This document shows positions 44,840-53,509 of a DNA stretch of 64,000 nt, piece after piece. Positions within the stretch are counted from its first letter, which is position 1, and every line of letters begins with the position of its first letter. The notes beneath the pieces are model-generated. The model made no database searches and had not been told where the DNA came from. It saw only the letters and a program-made list of their open reading frames with translations. The translations under genes were made by a program, and so were the position numbers. Origin of the DNA: Cyclobacteriaceae bacterium (GTDB lineage: Bacteria; Bacteroidota; Bacteroidia; Cytophagales; Cyclobacteriaceae); contig JAHBUD010000001.1 in assembly GCA_019638255.1 (NCBI GenBank), forward strand, positions 1,116,001 to 1,180,000, read 5' to 3'.

Positions 44840-47542
44840 ATGAGAGTTGCTATTCTTTCTTTTCTCATTCTTTTGGCCATTTTGCCGGCCAGAGCCTCCC
44901 ATATTGTAGGGGGTGAATTTGAACTGATCCATATTGCAGGCATTACATATCGTTTAAATCTTATTCTTTATTTTGATGAGTTAAACGGACTGCAAGGTGC
45001 CAAAGATTCTTTTGCTGATGTGCGCATTTTCAGGAAACGGGATAATGCCATCATGTACAACAACATCAGGTTATCATGGATTGTGCTTAGTCCGGTAGAA
45101 TATACTCAACCATCTTGCTCGAATGGCGAACTGGAAACTTCAAAAATTATTTATAGCAATACCATTACGTTACCGGCCAATGTGTTTAATGATCCGGAGG
45201 GTTATTATGTTTCGTGGGAGCGTTGCTGCCGGAACTATCAGATAGCTAACATCTACAGTGAAAATCCATCTTTTAGTAATCGCAACGCAGGCCAAACGTT
45301 CTACCTTGAATTTCCTCCGGTAGTTAAAAATGGAGAGCCCTTTATTAACTCTTCCCCGCGGTTGTTTCCGCCACTAAGTGATTACGCATGCCCGCAAAAA
45401 AAGTACTATGTTGACTTTGGTGGTACAGATGATGATGGCGATTCGCTGGTTTACTCATTAGTTACTCCGTTGAATACACTTACACCGGATGCACTTCCAC
45501 CGGGAGGGTTGCCAAGGCCAGGGCCATATCCGAATGTGTTGTGGCGACCTGGTTACAGCTTGCAAAACATAACCGGTGGTTCACCCGATTTACAGATCAG
45601 TCAGGATGGATTCCTTACAGTAACGCCTCCCCTTACCGGAGTGGCGTTATATGTATTTGCCGTGAAGTGCGAAGAGTTTCGCGATGGGGTTAAGATTGGT
45701 GAAGTAAGACGTGACTTCCAAATGTTGGTAGTAGATGCTTGCCCGCAGGCTGAGCCTCCGCAAATTGTAGGACGGAAAAAAGGCACACCCGCGTTTAGCC
45801 AGCCAAAGGAGACATTATCGGTTACGTTTAGTAATTCGCTTACTGATGAAGAGCGGTGTGTGGAGGTGCAGGTCTCCGATAAAGACTCTGAAAAGCCAGT
45901 AGATAGTTTTCAGGAGAAAGTCTTCATCAGGATTTTACCATTGAACTTTAAAAACTCTACCCGTTACCTGAATGAATTACTCCCTTCGGTTAGTACAGCA
46001 ACATTAGTTAATGGTAGTGTTGCCGATTTTACGATTTGCTTTCCAGATTGCCCATTGGTTCCTGGGGGACATTTTCAGGTGGGTATTATAGCTTTTGACG
46101 ATGCTTGTAGTCTGCCGCTTTCTGATACCCTGATAGTGAATGTTTTTGTTCAGCCCCCTCCAAACAATCCGCCACAATTCATCACGACCAACCAAACGTT
46201 CAATATCAATGAAGGTGATCCGTTAATCAGTATACCCATTCAAGCTGTTGATGCCGATCAGGATGAACTTGATGTTTTTGTAATGGTGGATGGCTTTTTA
46301 CTGCCCCATGTTGGGATGACACTTGATCTTGATCCTTCGCAGCCCGGTTTAATGAATGGATTATTTACGTGGGATTCACGTTGTGATGTGTTCGACTTTA
46401 CCCAGAAAACACAATTTAAAATTCAGATTATTGTTGATGATCGCGATAAGTGCTTAATCGCGAGTCCGGATACACTTACGTTCAACCTGAGTATTCGTTT
46501 GCCGGGTAATGCCGATCCGATTATCAGTTCAACCCTGCAGACTAATCAGGAGAAGTACATTGAAGTATCGAAGAAGATTTATGAAACGCTGGATTTTTCA
46601 GTTTTCGGGAATGATGCCGACAATGATTTCTTAATACTATCGGTATTGGGTAAGGATTTTAAACCAGCTGATTATGGCGTTTCTTTTCCCGGAGCCGATG
46701 GTTTCGGTTCAGTGGCTTCTCCGTTTCTGTGGAACCTGAACTGTGACAAAATTAATATCAATACTAAAGAAGTTTTTGAGTTTCTTTTTCTGGTTGTTGA
46801 CAATGCCAATAAGTGCCGGTTTTACAAAGCTGATAGCCTGACGGTGGTTGTGCATGTTGAGCCCCCGGACAATCTTCCGCCAACCATTAGTGTTGAAGGT
46901 GTTAATCCTGATCAGCCATTGATCAATGGATCAATGTCCATCACTCGTGGAGAAGAAATAAAATTTAAAGTTATCGGTCAGGATGCCGACACATCACCAC
47001 AAGATCTCATCCGACTTTCGCTGATTGGCACAACCGGTAATGTTCAACCTTCAGGCTATTCATTCCCTCAAACCGAAGGTATTGGTTTAATTGAATCGGT
47101 ATTCGCCTGGATTCCGGATTGTTCCGTTTTCGAGAATAATATTTTTGTGAACGAATACATTTTTACCTTTTCGGTAAGTGATGGCCGGTGCTTTGCCGGA
47201 AAAGACGAAAGCATTGACATCAATATTATTGTAAAAGATGAGGAAGCAAGTTATGATGAGTTTCTTCCACCCAACCTGATAACACCGGATGGTAACGGCA
47301 TTAATGAGTTTTTTGCCATGGTGAAGCTGGAGAATGGCGAGTACGTCAGCATCCTTCCGGCAGATAATTGTATTGGTAGTTTCGTTAATATCCGGATATA
47401 TGATCGTTGGGGATCGCAGGTGTACGAGAGTTCAGATCGTGACTTTAAATGGATGCCCAAGGGAACTGCTTCAGGTGTTTACTACTATTTTTTAACATAC
47501 ACCCATCGCCAATACAAAGGAACGGTGTCTGTAAAGTATTAA
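44840..47542 (+). CDS. Large secreted protein with type IX secretion (type B) C-terminal domain
   Basis: A 900-residue protein with signal peptide MRVAILSFLILLAILPARA. The N-terminal half begins SHIVGGEFELIHIAG, an opening common in Cytophagales surface proteins, and includes FGGTDDDGDSLVYSL. Residues about 440-800 contain three related segments of about 105-120 residues, each with a cadherin-like N-P-P and D-x-D-x-D/N pattern (NNPPQFITTNQ, NADPIISSTLQ, NLPPTISVEGV). The last 90 residues (PPNLITPDGNGINEFFAM through IRIYDRWGSQVYES and GTASGVYYYFL) are the gliding-motility-associated C-terminal domain that directs export by T9SS. Probably a surface adhesin. Confidence 0.9.
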   Translation: MRVAILSFLILLAILPARASHIVGGEFELIHIAGITYRLNLILYFDELNGLQGAKDSFADVRIFRKRDNAIMYNNIRLSWIVLSPVEYTQPSCSNGELETSKIIYSNTITLPANVFNDPEGYYVSWERCCRNYQIANIYSENPSFSNRNAGQTFYLEFPPVVKNGEPFINSSPRLFPPLSDYACPQKKYYVDFGGTDDDGDSLVYSLVTPLNTLTPDALPPGGLPRPGPYPNVLWRPGYSLQNITGGSPDLQISQDGFLTVTPPLTGVALYVFAVKCEEFRDGVKIGEVRRDFQMLVVDACPQAEPPQIVGRKKGTPAFSQPKETLSVTFSNSLTDEERCVEVQVSDKDSEKPVDSFQEKVFIRILPLNFKNSTRYLNELLPSVSTATLVNGSVADFTICFPDCPLVPGGHFQVGIIAFDDACSLPLSDTLIVNVFVQPPPNNPPQFITTNQTFNINEGDPLISIPIQAVDADQDELDVFVMVDGFLLPHVGMTLDLDPSQPGLMNGLFTWDSRCDVFDFTQKTQFKIQIIVDDRDKCLIASPDTLTFNLSIRLPGNADPIISSTLQTNQEKYIEVSKKIYETLDFSVFGNDADNDFLILSVLGKDFKPADYGVSFPGADGFGSVASPFLWNLNCDKININTKEVFEFLFLVVDNANKCRFYKADSLTVVVHVEPPDNLPPTISVEGVNPDQPLINGSMSITRGEEIKFKVIGQDADTSPQDLIRLSLIGTTGNVQPSGYSFPQTEGIGLIESVFAWIPDCSVFENNIFVNEYIFTFSVSDGRCFAGKDESIDINIIVKDEEASYDEFLPPNLITPDGNGINEFFAMVKLENGEYVSILPADNCIGSFVNIRIYDRWGSQVYESSDRDFKWMPKGTASGVYYYFLTYTHRQYKGTVSVKY

Positions 47543-48276
47543 AGCCAAACCGGCAACAGGTTGTCTTTTTTTATGTAGGCTTCCTTATTGTTCCACCGTA
47601 CGTGAACCCAAATATCTTTCTCGCCAAGAACATTTACCCGGTGTCCCTCATTGATAATTTGGAATACTGAAGATCCGGCTGAAGGGCCGGTCATCAGGTA
47701 GGTGTTGGCAGAGGAAACGATCGCTGTTTTGTATTGGATCGAAACATTTGTATGTACGAACATCATAATCAAGACGATCAGCAGAACACCCCACGCACCA
47801 ATAGTCTTTTGTCCTCGCCTTCGCAATATAGCAAACAGGCTAAGTAGGAAAACAGCAAAAGCCATCAAGGCATAAGAAATAGTTTGATGATTTTCAGTGT
47901 AAACCGATAGCAGGCGCTCACGATCTGAGAGGTCGTATCCTTCAAGTCTATATTTATCAGCCAATTCCTTGATTTTAAGGAACGCCAGTTCATCGCGCGT
48001 TATCCGGTAATATAGGTTCAGGTAATACAATGAACTCGCCAGGTTCTCTAAACCCTCTTCTATATAGGCCATTTTTAGAAGCATGGCCGGTGTGTATTGC
48101 TGTTGTTTAAATATAGAGCGGTACAAGTCCAGGGATTGTGTGTAGCGCTTTTGGGCAAAAAGCGAATCAGCTTTCGCGAGATGATAGTGCAGCGACTGGC
48201 CTTGTGTTGTGCTAGCGCTAAACAAGTTGAATAACAGACATGTTGAAAAGACAAAATTTAAAAGCCTGTTTTGCAT
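47539..48276 (-). CDS. BatE-like TPR and SH3 membrane protein
   Basis: A 245-residue protein. I use the ATG at 48276; a GTG three codons upstream is the alternative. A signal or anchor (LLNFVFSTCLLFNLFSAS) is followed by TPR helices (HYHLAKADSLFAQKRYTQSLDLYRS at 30-55, AMLLKMAYIEEGLENLASSLYY). Two transmembrane helices lie near 135-175 (ISYALMAFAVFLLSLFAIL and AWGVLLIVLIMMFVH). The C-terminal bacterial SH3 domain ends WVHVRWNNKEAYIKKDNLLPVW. The layout fits the last protein of the Bat aerotolerance group, but no other bat gene is near. Its stop overlaps the stop of the convergent T9SS gene by 4 bases. Confidence 0.72.
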   Translation of the reverse strand: MQNRLLNFVFSTCLLFNLFSASTTQGQSLHYHLAKADSLFAQKRYTQSLDLYRSIFKQQQYTPAMLLKMAYIEEGLENLASSLYYLNLYYRITRDELAFLKIKELADKYRLEGYDLSDRERLLSVYTENHQTISYALMAFAVFLLSLFAILRRRGQKTIGAWGVLLIVLIMMFVHTNVSIQYKTAIVSSANTYLMTGPSAGSSVFQIINEGHRVNVLGEKDIWVHVRWNNKEAYIKKDNLLPVWL

Positions 48277-48352
48277 AGTTGCCACCTTCTGCTATTTTTG
48301 TGCCCTCAATAACGGAAATGCCTACAAAACAGGCAAATTTGATTAGTTGAAC

Positions 48353-48425
48353 GATTCCGTAGCTCAGTTGGTAGAGCAATACACTTTTAATGTATGGGTC
48401 CTGGGTTCGAGTCCCAGCGGGATCA
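48353..48425 (+). tRNA. tRNA-Lys (anticodon TTT)
   Basis: A 73-base cloverleaf. The acceptor arms GATTCCG and CGGGATC pair with one G-U. The D arm is GCTC/GAGC with AGTTGGTA, and the anticodon stem ATACA/TGTAT encloses loop CTTTTAA with anticodon TTT. The T arm is CTGGG/CCCAG with TTCGAGT, and the discriminator is A. The CCA end is not encoded immediately; CACCA follows the discriminator with one extra residue. A terminator hairpin and the presumed mobile element follow directly. Confidence 0.95.
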
Positions 48426-48433
48426 CACCAAGT

Positions 48434-48468
48434 GGCCTCGGAGATACTCTCCGGGGCCTCTTTTATTT
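48434..48468 (+). terminator. Terminator hairpin after tRNA-Lys
   Basis: GGCCTCGGAGA (48434-48444) pairs with TCTCCGGGGCC (48448-48458), eleven pairs with one G-U and a three-base loop, followed by TCTTTTATTT. It ends the tRNA transcript and separates it from the downstream element. Confidence 0.85.
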
Positions 48469-48688
48469 CCGGGTCAAGTGAGAGGTCAAGTGCCAATACC
48501 TTTCGAAATATCCCCGGATACTTTCAGACTGCCTTCGCATCCCTTTTGGGTAGTGAGCCCTGGTACACTTTTAACGCCTGTTTAACACAACAAAAAAAAT
48601 ACAGCAAAGTCAAGCTTGCAAGGGCAATTAAATACCTGGGGCGGCTCGGAAAATTTCTAATAATGTAGGGGTCTATTTCGTAGCCCTG

Positions 48689-49024
48689 ATGAACAACACC
48701 GGCATAACCGAGGATCAAATCTTAAAGATTGCAATTCGCAGAATCTTTCAGGACGACTTTGTCGAATTGAAGCAGGAGATTCAACGCCTGCGAGAAGAGA
48801 TTGTCCGACTATCCTCATTAACTAACCAAAATGAACTGTTGACGATGGATGAACTTTGCGCTGAGCTCAAGTTATCAAAACCATCCGTATACAAATTAAT
48901 TCGGGAAAAGAAAAAGATCAAGCCGGTACAGTTACTCGATCAGGATTTTCGGTTCAGACGGGCTGACGTCAATCGGCTTATTGAGAATTCTTACAAGGAA
49001 ATCGATGAACATTTAAATACCTGA
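48689..49024 (+). CDS. Helix-turn-helix DNA-binding protein of excisionase/MerR-like type
   Basis: A 111-residue protein. A charged coiled-coil segment (VELKQEIQRLREEIVRL, about 25-43) is followed by a winged-HTH of the HTH_17 type (LLTMDELCAELKLSKPSVYKLI, about 51-72, then FRFRRADVNRLIEN). Such proteins in Bacteroidota integrative elements control excision or replication genes. It is the first gene after the tRNA and probably regulates the module. The final codons carry one copy of the TTAAATACCTG word. Confidence 0.8.
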   Translation: MNNTGITEDQILKIAIRRIFQDDFVELKQEIQRLREEIVRLSSLTNQNELLTMDELCAELKLSKPSVYKLIREKKKIKPVQLLDQDFRFRRADVNRLIENSYKEIDEHLNT

Positions 49025-49082
49025 TGCGTTCAGCAGGGCATCCCCGATTTTTGACTTCATAACATTTAAAACTTTAAAAATT

Positions 49083-49682
49083 ATGAAACACTCAAATTAT
49101 CAAATGCCAAATTTCGTTAGTGTCATGTACAAGAAAGTAGAGAGCACTCTAAGAGCAGGTAACGTTGACCTAACCAGGTTTAACCAGTTTTGTCTTGCAG
49201 TGCAATTGTTTCACTTAAAACGGTATCGAGAGAGTATTGTTGGACTTCGGTTCTCAGAGAAGGATGAGTCAGCATTGAATGACTTGTGCGAAGTGTGTCA
49301 CTTTCATCCAGGGAAAGAGGATGAAGGCACTGAGGGGGAAATACTGACTGGCCTTAGTCCGGAGTTGTTTGGAGACTTCGGTCCAATAACTAAGATTCAA
49401 CTCTTGGTTAACTACTTCTGCCGCTACGAGGTTCTTAAAAACAACTGTGATAAGTCCCCGGTATTGGAGAACGACTACAATGCTGTTTGCACCAATCTTG
49501 AAACTTTGAGACATGAGTTCCGCCTACCGGCTCGGTTTAAGTACAACAAGTCCAAGAGACGAGATAATCCCTTTTTCAAAGGTGGTGTGGAGGTGACTAT
49601 TCCGGAAAGGACCTTGCCCGAACCAAAAGATACTGTAACACCGGAGTCTTTTGCAGTTTCACCGGAGAACGTTGCTGAGTAA
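49083..49682 (+). CDS. Unknown protein of the mobile element
   Basis: A 199-residue soluble protein that I do not recognise. The N-terminal part is helical (VMYKKVESTLRAGNVDLTRFN, FCLAVQLFHLKRYRESIVG). A conserved-looking middle (GLSPELFGDFGPITKIQLLV, YFCRYEVLKN) has scattered cysteines. The tail is basic then proline/threonine-rich (KYNKSKRRDNPFFKGG, TIPERTLPEPKDTVTPESF). No membrane segment or enzyme motif is seen. It lies 58 bases after the HTH gene and before the DUF3987 gene, so a replication or mobilisation accessory role is plausible by position only. Confidence 0.6.
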   Translation: MKHSNYQMPNFVSVMYKKVESTLRAGNVDLTRFNQFCLAVQLFHLKRYRESIVGLRFSEKDESALNDLCEVCHFHPGKEDEGTEGEILTGLSPELFGDFGPITKIQLLVNYFCRYEVLKNNCDKSPVLENDYNAVCTNLETLRHEFRLPARFKYNKSKRRDNPFFKGGVEVTIPERTLPEPKDTVTPESFAVSPENVAE

Positions 49683-49700
49683 TCTTCTTGAACAAATAAT

Positions 49701-49726
49701 GAGGGGGAGTATTCTCTCCACCTCAT
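49701..49726. repeat. Hairpin between element genes
   Basis: TGAGGGGGAG (49701-49710) and CTCCACCTCA (49717-49726) pair at nine positions with one central G-A mismatch and a six-base loop. No T-run follows, so it is not a typical terminator. Confidence 0.6.
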
Positions 49727-49747
49727 ACAAATCATAATAGAAAAACC

Positions 49748-51658
49748 ATGAAAGAAATTGCCCAATTAATACTAAAGCTTAGGATGTCATTATCTGTGTT
49801 ATGCATTACCAATGAACCAAAAAGTTCCTATGTCGCCCATGTTTCCTCGGAAGGTGAATTAGGCATTTTTGATCGTCATGATTCATATGTCCTCGCCATA
49901 ACGACTGAACACTATGATATAAAAGCCCTAAAATTCAAAAAGCCTGACTATTCATTAATTGAAAGTCTATACTCAAAGCTAGGGCTCCATCCTGATTATG
50001 GATGGTCGATTAAATCACAAGATCAGTTTACTTTGATCCTAAGGATTCATCGTGCGAGGCAATTTTCCTTGTCAGACGCGAAATTCAAAAAGCCAATTGC
50101 TGAAGCCGTTTTCACCTCGTCACAAGCGGGCACATTTCGTGTAGTCACAATTGTTGATGAATCTGGAAAAATCTTGTTGTCCAAGGAGCCAACTCTCGAT
50201 GAGCCTCCGTTCGAAATAGAGTACAAACAATTTCTCCAGGCGATTAAAGAATTCATTGACGTGGACAAACTCATTGAGGAGGAAGAAGAGAGCGAAATAA
50301 AGACCCTCAGTAAGGAAATTAAAGACCACATTGAAACACCACTAATTCCGCTCCGAGTTTACTCCAAATTGCCAAAGTTCTTTAAAAGGTACGCAGATCA
50401 ATACAGCCCGGTACGGGAAAAAGATGTTGCGCTGTTGTCATCGATAGTTGTCATGAGTAGTATCATTCCCAACATTGTAAGCAGGCACCGGAGCAAAAAA
50501 ATCTGGGCCCACTTGTACCTGGTGGTTACCGCACCTCCCGCCTCTGGCAAGGGGGTGATCGCAGATACTGCAGCCGTCATCGGAGAGATTGAAAAGGAAT
50601 TTCGGGAAAGTTTTGATCTTGAATTAAAGCAGTACAAGACCGACTTAGCTAAATTTAAGAATGGTGAAATTGATGAAGAGCCAGCACCACCTGCACTCCG
50701 GACAATTCAATTGCCAACGGATACTTCATTCATTGCACTTTTCGAACAGCTTGAGGCGAACGATGGCTCCGGGTTGATGCTTGAAACAGAAATTGACAGC
50801 TTCGTTAATGCGGGCAAGCAGGAATGGAGTAACTATTCTGTTTTAAATCGAAAGGCCACACACCATGAGTCTCACTTGCTTGATAGAAAGGGGTTTAAAA
50901 AACCCTTATTTGTGGAGTTCCCACGAATTGCGATGGTGCTGGGTGGTACGAATGGTCAGTTCTTTAGCCTGTTTCGATCCACCGAGGATGGGTTGTTCAG
51001 TAGATTTCTAATCTATTGTTATCAACTAAAGCGGATTAATTTACTGAATCCGTTTACGAATGATAACAGTGACTTTTTTGATACTATTATAGAGGAATCA
51101 GCAAGCCTTGCAAAAAGGTTATACTCTCAGCTAAGCAAGCTCGACAAAGAAATAGAATTTCAATGGACATCGCAGCAATCAGAGAAGCTTTACAAACACT
51201 TTAATAAAATGCTCGAAAGTGTGCATGAGTTGTACGGGGAAAGCTCAAACTCTGTCATTCTTCGGCATATGCTTGCAGCTACCAGGCTTGGTATGGTGTT
51301 GACAACCGTACAGGCATTTGAAGAAGGGACTTTATTTAGCAGTTCTACTCTTATTGCGAATGACGATACCATGGAAATCGTCATTGACATCATCCAAACA
51401 TGTTCACAGCATTCTTTATTGATGATGGCGAACATTGATGCCAATTCTAAGAATAAACCAATGAACATGAAAAGCCATAACACACTTCGATTTTTCAATG
51501 CATTGCCGGAAGGCAGATCATTCAAGACCAAAGACGCAATCAAGATCGGATTGTCCATTAAAGTTTCTGAGCGATCCGTTGGCGACTACCTGGCTTCACT
51601 ATGCAAGTCGAAGCACCTTGAACAAACGGGCTATGGGGAATATCGAAGACTTAAATAG
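49748..51658 (+). CDS. DUF3987 protein (YfjI-like, replication-associated)
   Basis: A 636-residue protein. The N-terminal 230 residues are of unclear fold, with YVAHVSSEGELGIFDRHDSYV near 30. The DUF3987 core starts near 235 (KLPKFFKRYADQYSPVREKD) with a P-loop-like APPASGKGVIADT near 261, LPTDTSFIALFEQLEANDGSG, and MVLGGTNGQFFSLFRSTEDG-like FSRFLIYC near 410-420. The end (about 575-636) resembles a winged helix (LPEGRSFKTKDAIKIGLSI). DUF3987 proteins are common in Bacteroidota plasmids and integrative elements beside primase-type genes, so DNA replication of the element is the likely role. Activity unproven. Confidence 0.78.
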   Translation: MKEIAQLILKLRMSLSVLCITNEPKSSYVAHVSSEGELGIFDRHDSYVLAITTEHYDIKALKFKKPDYSLIESLYSKLGLHPDYGWSIKSQDQFTLILRIHRARQFSLSDAKFKKPIAEAVFTSSQAGTFRVVTIVDESGKILLSKEPTLDEPPFEIEYKQFLQAIKEFIDVDKLIEEEEESEIKTLSKEIKDHIETPLIPLRVYSKLPKFFKRYADQYSPVREKDVALLSSIVVMSSIIPNIVSRHRSKKIWAHLYLVVTAPPASGKGVIADTAAVIGEIEKEFRESFDLELKQYKTDLAKFKNGEIDEEPAPPALRTIQLPTDTSFIALFEQLEANDGSGLMLETEIDSFVNAGKQEWSNYSVLNRKATHHESHLLDRKGFKKPLFVEFPRIAMVLGGTNGQFFSLFRSTEDGLFSRFLIYCYQLKRINLLNPFTNDNSDFFDTIIEESASLAKRLYSQLSKLDKEIEFQWTSQQSEKLYKHFNKMLESVHELYGESSNSVILRHMLAATRLGMVLTTVQAFEEGTLFSSSTLIANDDTMEIVIDIIQTCSQHSLLMMANIDANSKNKPMNMKSHNTLRFFNALPEGRSFKTKDAIKIGLSIKVSERSVGDYLASLCKSKHLEQTGYGEYRRLK

Positions 51659-51662
51659 CGTA

Positions 51663-51709
51663 CGGTTCCAAACAAATGGAACCGCGCAGACCCTGCAGGC
51701 CTTGCAGGG
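51663..51709. repeat. Two adjacent hairpins after the DUF3987 gene
   Basis: CGGTTCC (51663-51669) pairs with GGAACCG (51678-51684) over an 8-base loop. CCCTGCA (51691-51697) pairs with TGCAGGG (51703-51709) over GGCCT. Both are perfect seven-base stems in a 94-base gap, with no T-run. Confidence 0.65.
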
Positions 51710-51752
51710 CGTATGACAAAGAAATCTAAATAAACAGTTAAAAAAGGAAAAT

Positions 51753-52805
51753 ATGTACTTTAAAAATGAAGCTCCTATTGACATAGTAGAGCATTTTCTT
51801 GACTACCCGTATGATGACAGTAATGACTTAGAACTGGCATTTCTAGAAAACATGACCGCCTATGAATTTTTTAAAACCTTTGGCGACTCAATTTGGATCA
51901 TTCCAGTGGACGTTTATTGCGCACATCGTGACATGTTAGGAATGGAGCATTTGGTTCACAAATTGGAAAATGAAGAGATAGAATCAGTTTATAAAAATCC
52001 AGGAGAACAGGCTATTGCAAATTGGCGAAATGAAATACTTAGAATTGCTGATCTGTACATAACATACCTTGCAAAGAAATACCCATTTGGGAAAGTTGAA
52101 GCTACAGGGCTGTCGCGGCATGATCAAATGTTGATCTCTTATTTTGAAAAACCATCCGTAGCGATAAAGAGGTTTGGAATGTTTACTGAATGTATACAGC
52201 TTTCCGGGCTACTATGTGAAGAATTTGTTCGGAATTTATTGGAGACCAAGGATGCCACGCAGCTTGAAAGTAAAGATGCGCCCAAATTCCATTACGAATT
52301 TTTCTATCAGACCAAAACACCAATGAAAATTGTCGATGAATATATTAAATGGCCACTTAACAGCTACCGGAACTCTGATCTTGCGCTGTCAAAGCAGGAA
52401 GTTGAAGACATTATAAAGATTTATGGAAAGGATGCGTGGGTGGTTCCTGAATGCATCAACCATAATGCTAATTTGCTTCGAGGATTGGCGGACATGCAAG
52501 TGAACGTAGTGTGCGAATTGGATGTGCTGAAATCTGAAGGTGAACTTTGTTCATCACAGAAAGTTAGGTGTGAGGAATTACTCGGCTGTATCAAATTAAA
52601 ATACTCACTTCTTCAGGCGAAGTTCAGGGAATTAGCGGCTACACCAATAGAGGCTTGCCCGTCAACAGTATTGGTGATGCACAATGCTTTGAAGGTGTCA
52701 GATGTCTTGCCGCAAGATAAATGGATGAAGTATATCCGATTGGAGAAATTGCCTTTGCCAGGTCTTCGTGAACAATTCAGAATAACAAAGGGATTTGAAT
52801 TTTAG
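51753..52805 (+). CDS. Unknown protein with an internal duplication
   Basis: A 350-residue soluble protein, not recognised. It consists of two related halves. The first (from about 6) reads PIDIVEHFLDYPYDDSN and FFKTFGDSIWIIPVDVYCAH. The second (from about 189) reads PMKIVDEYIKWPLNSYRNS and IIKIYGKDAWVVPECINHNANLL. In both halves the segment is followed by a long amphipathic helical region. There is no signal peptide, membrane segment or catalytic motif. It starts at the ATG at 51753 after AAAGGAAAAT. The role is unknown; the position is in the element's front module. Confidence 0.6.
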   Translation: MYFKNEAPIDIVEHFLDYPYDDSNDLELAFLENMTAYEFFKTFGDSIWIIPVDVYCAHRDMLGMEHLVHKLENEEIESVYKNPGEQAIANWRNEILRIADLYITYLAKKYPFGKVEATGLSRHDQMLISYFEKPSVAIKRFGMFTECIQLSGLLCEEFVRNLLETKDATQLESKDAPKFHYEFFYQTKTPMKIVDEYIKWPLNSYRNSDLALSKQEVEDIIKIYGKDAWVVPECINHNANLLRGLADMQVNVVCELDVLKSEGELCSSQKVRCEELLGCIKLKYSLLQAKFRELAATPIEACPSTVLVMHNALKVSDVLPQDKWMKYIRLEKLPLPGLREQFRITKGFEF

Positions 52806-52861
52806 CCGTGACTCCTTTATGGGGAGAAACACAGCAACTCTGCAAAGACGGCAACCCTGCG

Positions 52862-52895
52862 CCCCGCCCGTTCTGCGGGAGCCGGGGTTCTCCTT
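52862..52895 (+). terminator. GC-rich hairpin after the duplicated-repeat gene
   Basis: CCCCG (52862-52866) pairs with CGGGG (52883-52887), and CCCG (52867-52870) with CGGG (52876-52879) with a three-base bulge and a short loop, followed by TTCTCCTTTT. It looks like an intrinsic terminator, about 57 bases after the stop at 52805. Confidence 0.65.
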
Positions 52896-53006
52896 TTCGG
52901 TAAATTCCTGATGCGAAATCAGGAAGGTCCATTTAAATACCTGCTCTCAATCCGACCATTCATTCCAAATTGTCACCGTCTAATTAATTATTAAACTCAA
53001 AAAGCT

Positions 53007-53324
53007 ATGATAAAGACGGAATTGATTATCCAAACAATCATCGACTACGTGAGAGCAACTGGCAAACCGATCGATTATCGGGCACTCGCAAAAAAGGTTG
53101 GATTGCTACCAAAGCGATTGTTCAGTTTTCTAAGAACAATTGGCCTTAAAGCCATCGCAAACGGAGAACCCTTATGGGATGCCTGGGTTGCTTATGACAA
53201 CTCGGACATTCCTGCTGCGGAATTTTTTCTCCAGAAAATTGGGGCCGGATATTTAAAAGTCGGTCAGGATTGGATTGAATTCTTACAGGAAGAAAGACGA
53301 AAGTCCCTATCCGCCATAGGTTAG
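53007..53324 (+). CDS. Small unknown protein of the element
   Basis: A 105-residue protein starting at the ATG at 53007 (MIKTELIIQTIIDYVRATG). The first 50 residues are helical and resemble a small HTH (PIDYRALAKKVGLLPKRLFSF). The second half has WDAWVAYDNSDIPAAEFFL and ends in a basic stretch. No known domain can be assigned with confidence; a DNA-binding role is a guess. Hairpins lie on both sides of the gene. Confidence 0.55.
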   Translation: MIKTELIIQTIIDYVRATGKPIDYRALAKKVGLLPKRLFSFLRTIGLKAIANGEPLWDAWVAYDNSDIPAAEFFLQKIGAGYLKVGQDWIEFLQEERRKSLSAIG

Positions 53325-53336
53325 TTAAGCCTATTT

Positions 53337-53364
53337 GGGAACTGTTGCGTACTCAGCAGTTCCC
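53337..53364. repeat. Hairpin between element genes
   Basis: GGGAACTG (53337-53344) and CAGTTCCC (53357-53364) form a perfect eight-base stem with a 12-base loop, 12 bases after the stop at 53324. TTCATT and a run of seven A follow. It may act as a weak terminator on the plus strand. Confidence 0.65.
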
Positions 53365-53509
53365 TTCATTAAAAAAATCAAATCATGGAAACAATAATTA
53401 CAGATTCAGGAAGAAACAAATTGGTGCTTGTAGATAGCCTTAGTTTCAGAGACAGAAGCGGTGCATAGATGGAATACTGGTTCTTGTTGACAGTGGATTG
53501 AGATTCCAC

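Noticed and set aside
48218..48718. Minus-strand frames across the tRNA and its terminator
   Set aside because: They translate the antisense of the tRNA-Lys and have no protein features; no integrase remnant could be found in either strand.
53384..53467. 27-codon frame METIITDSGRNKLVLVDSL as an independent gene
   Set aside because: It has no recognisable features and may be a remnant of the 5' end of the neighbouring gene; kept only as a comment.
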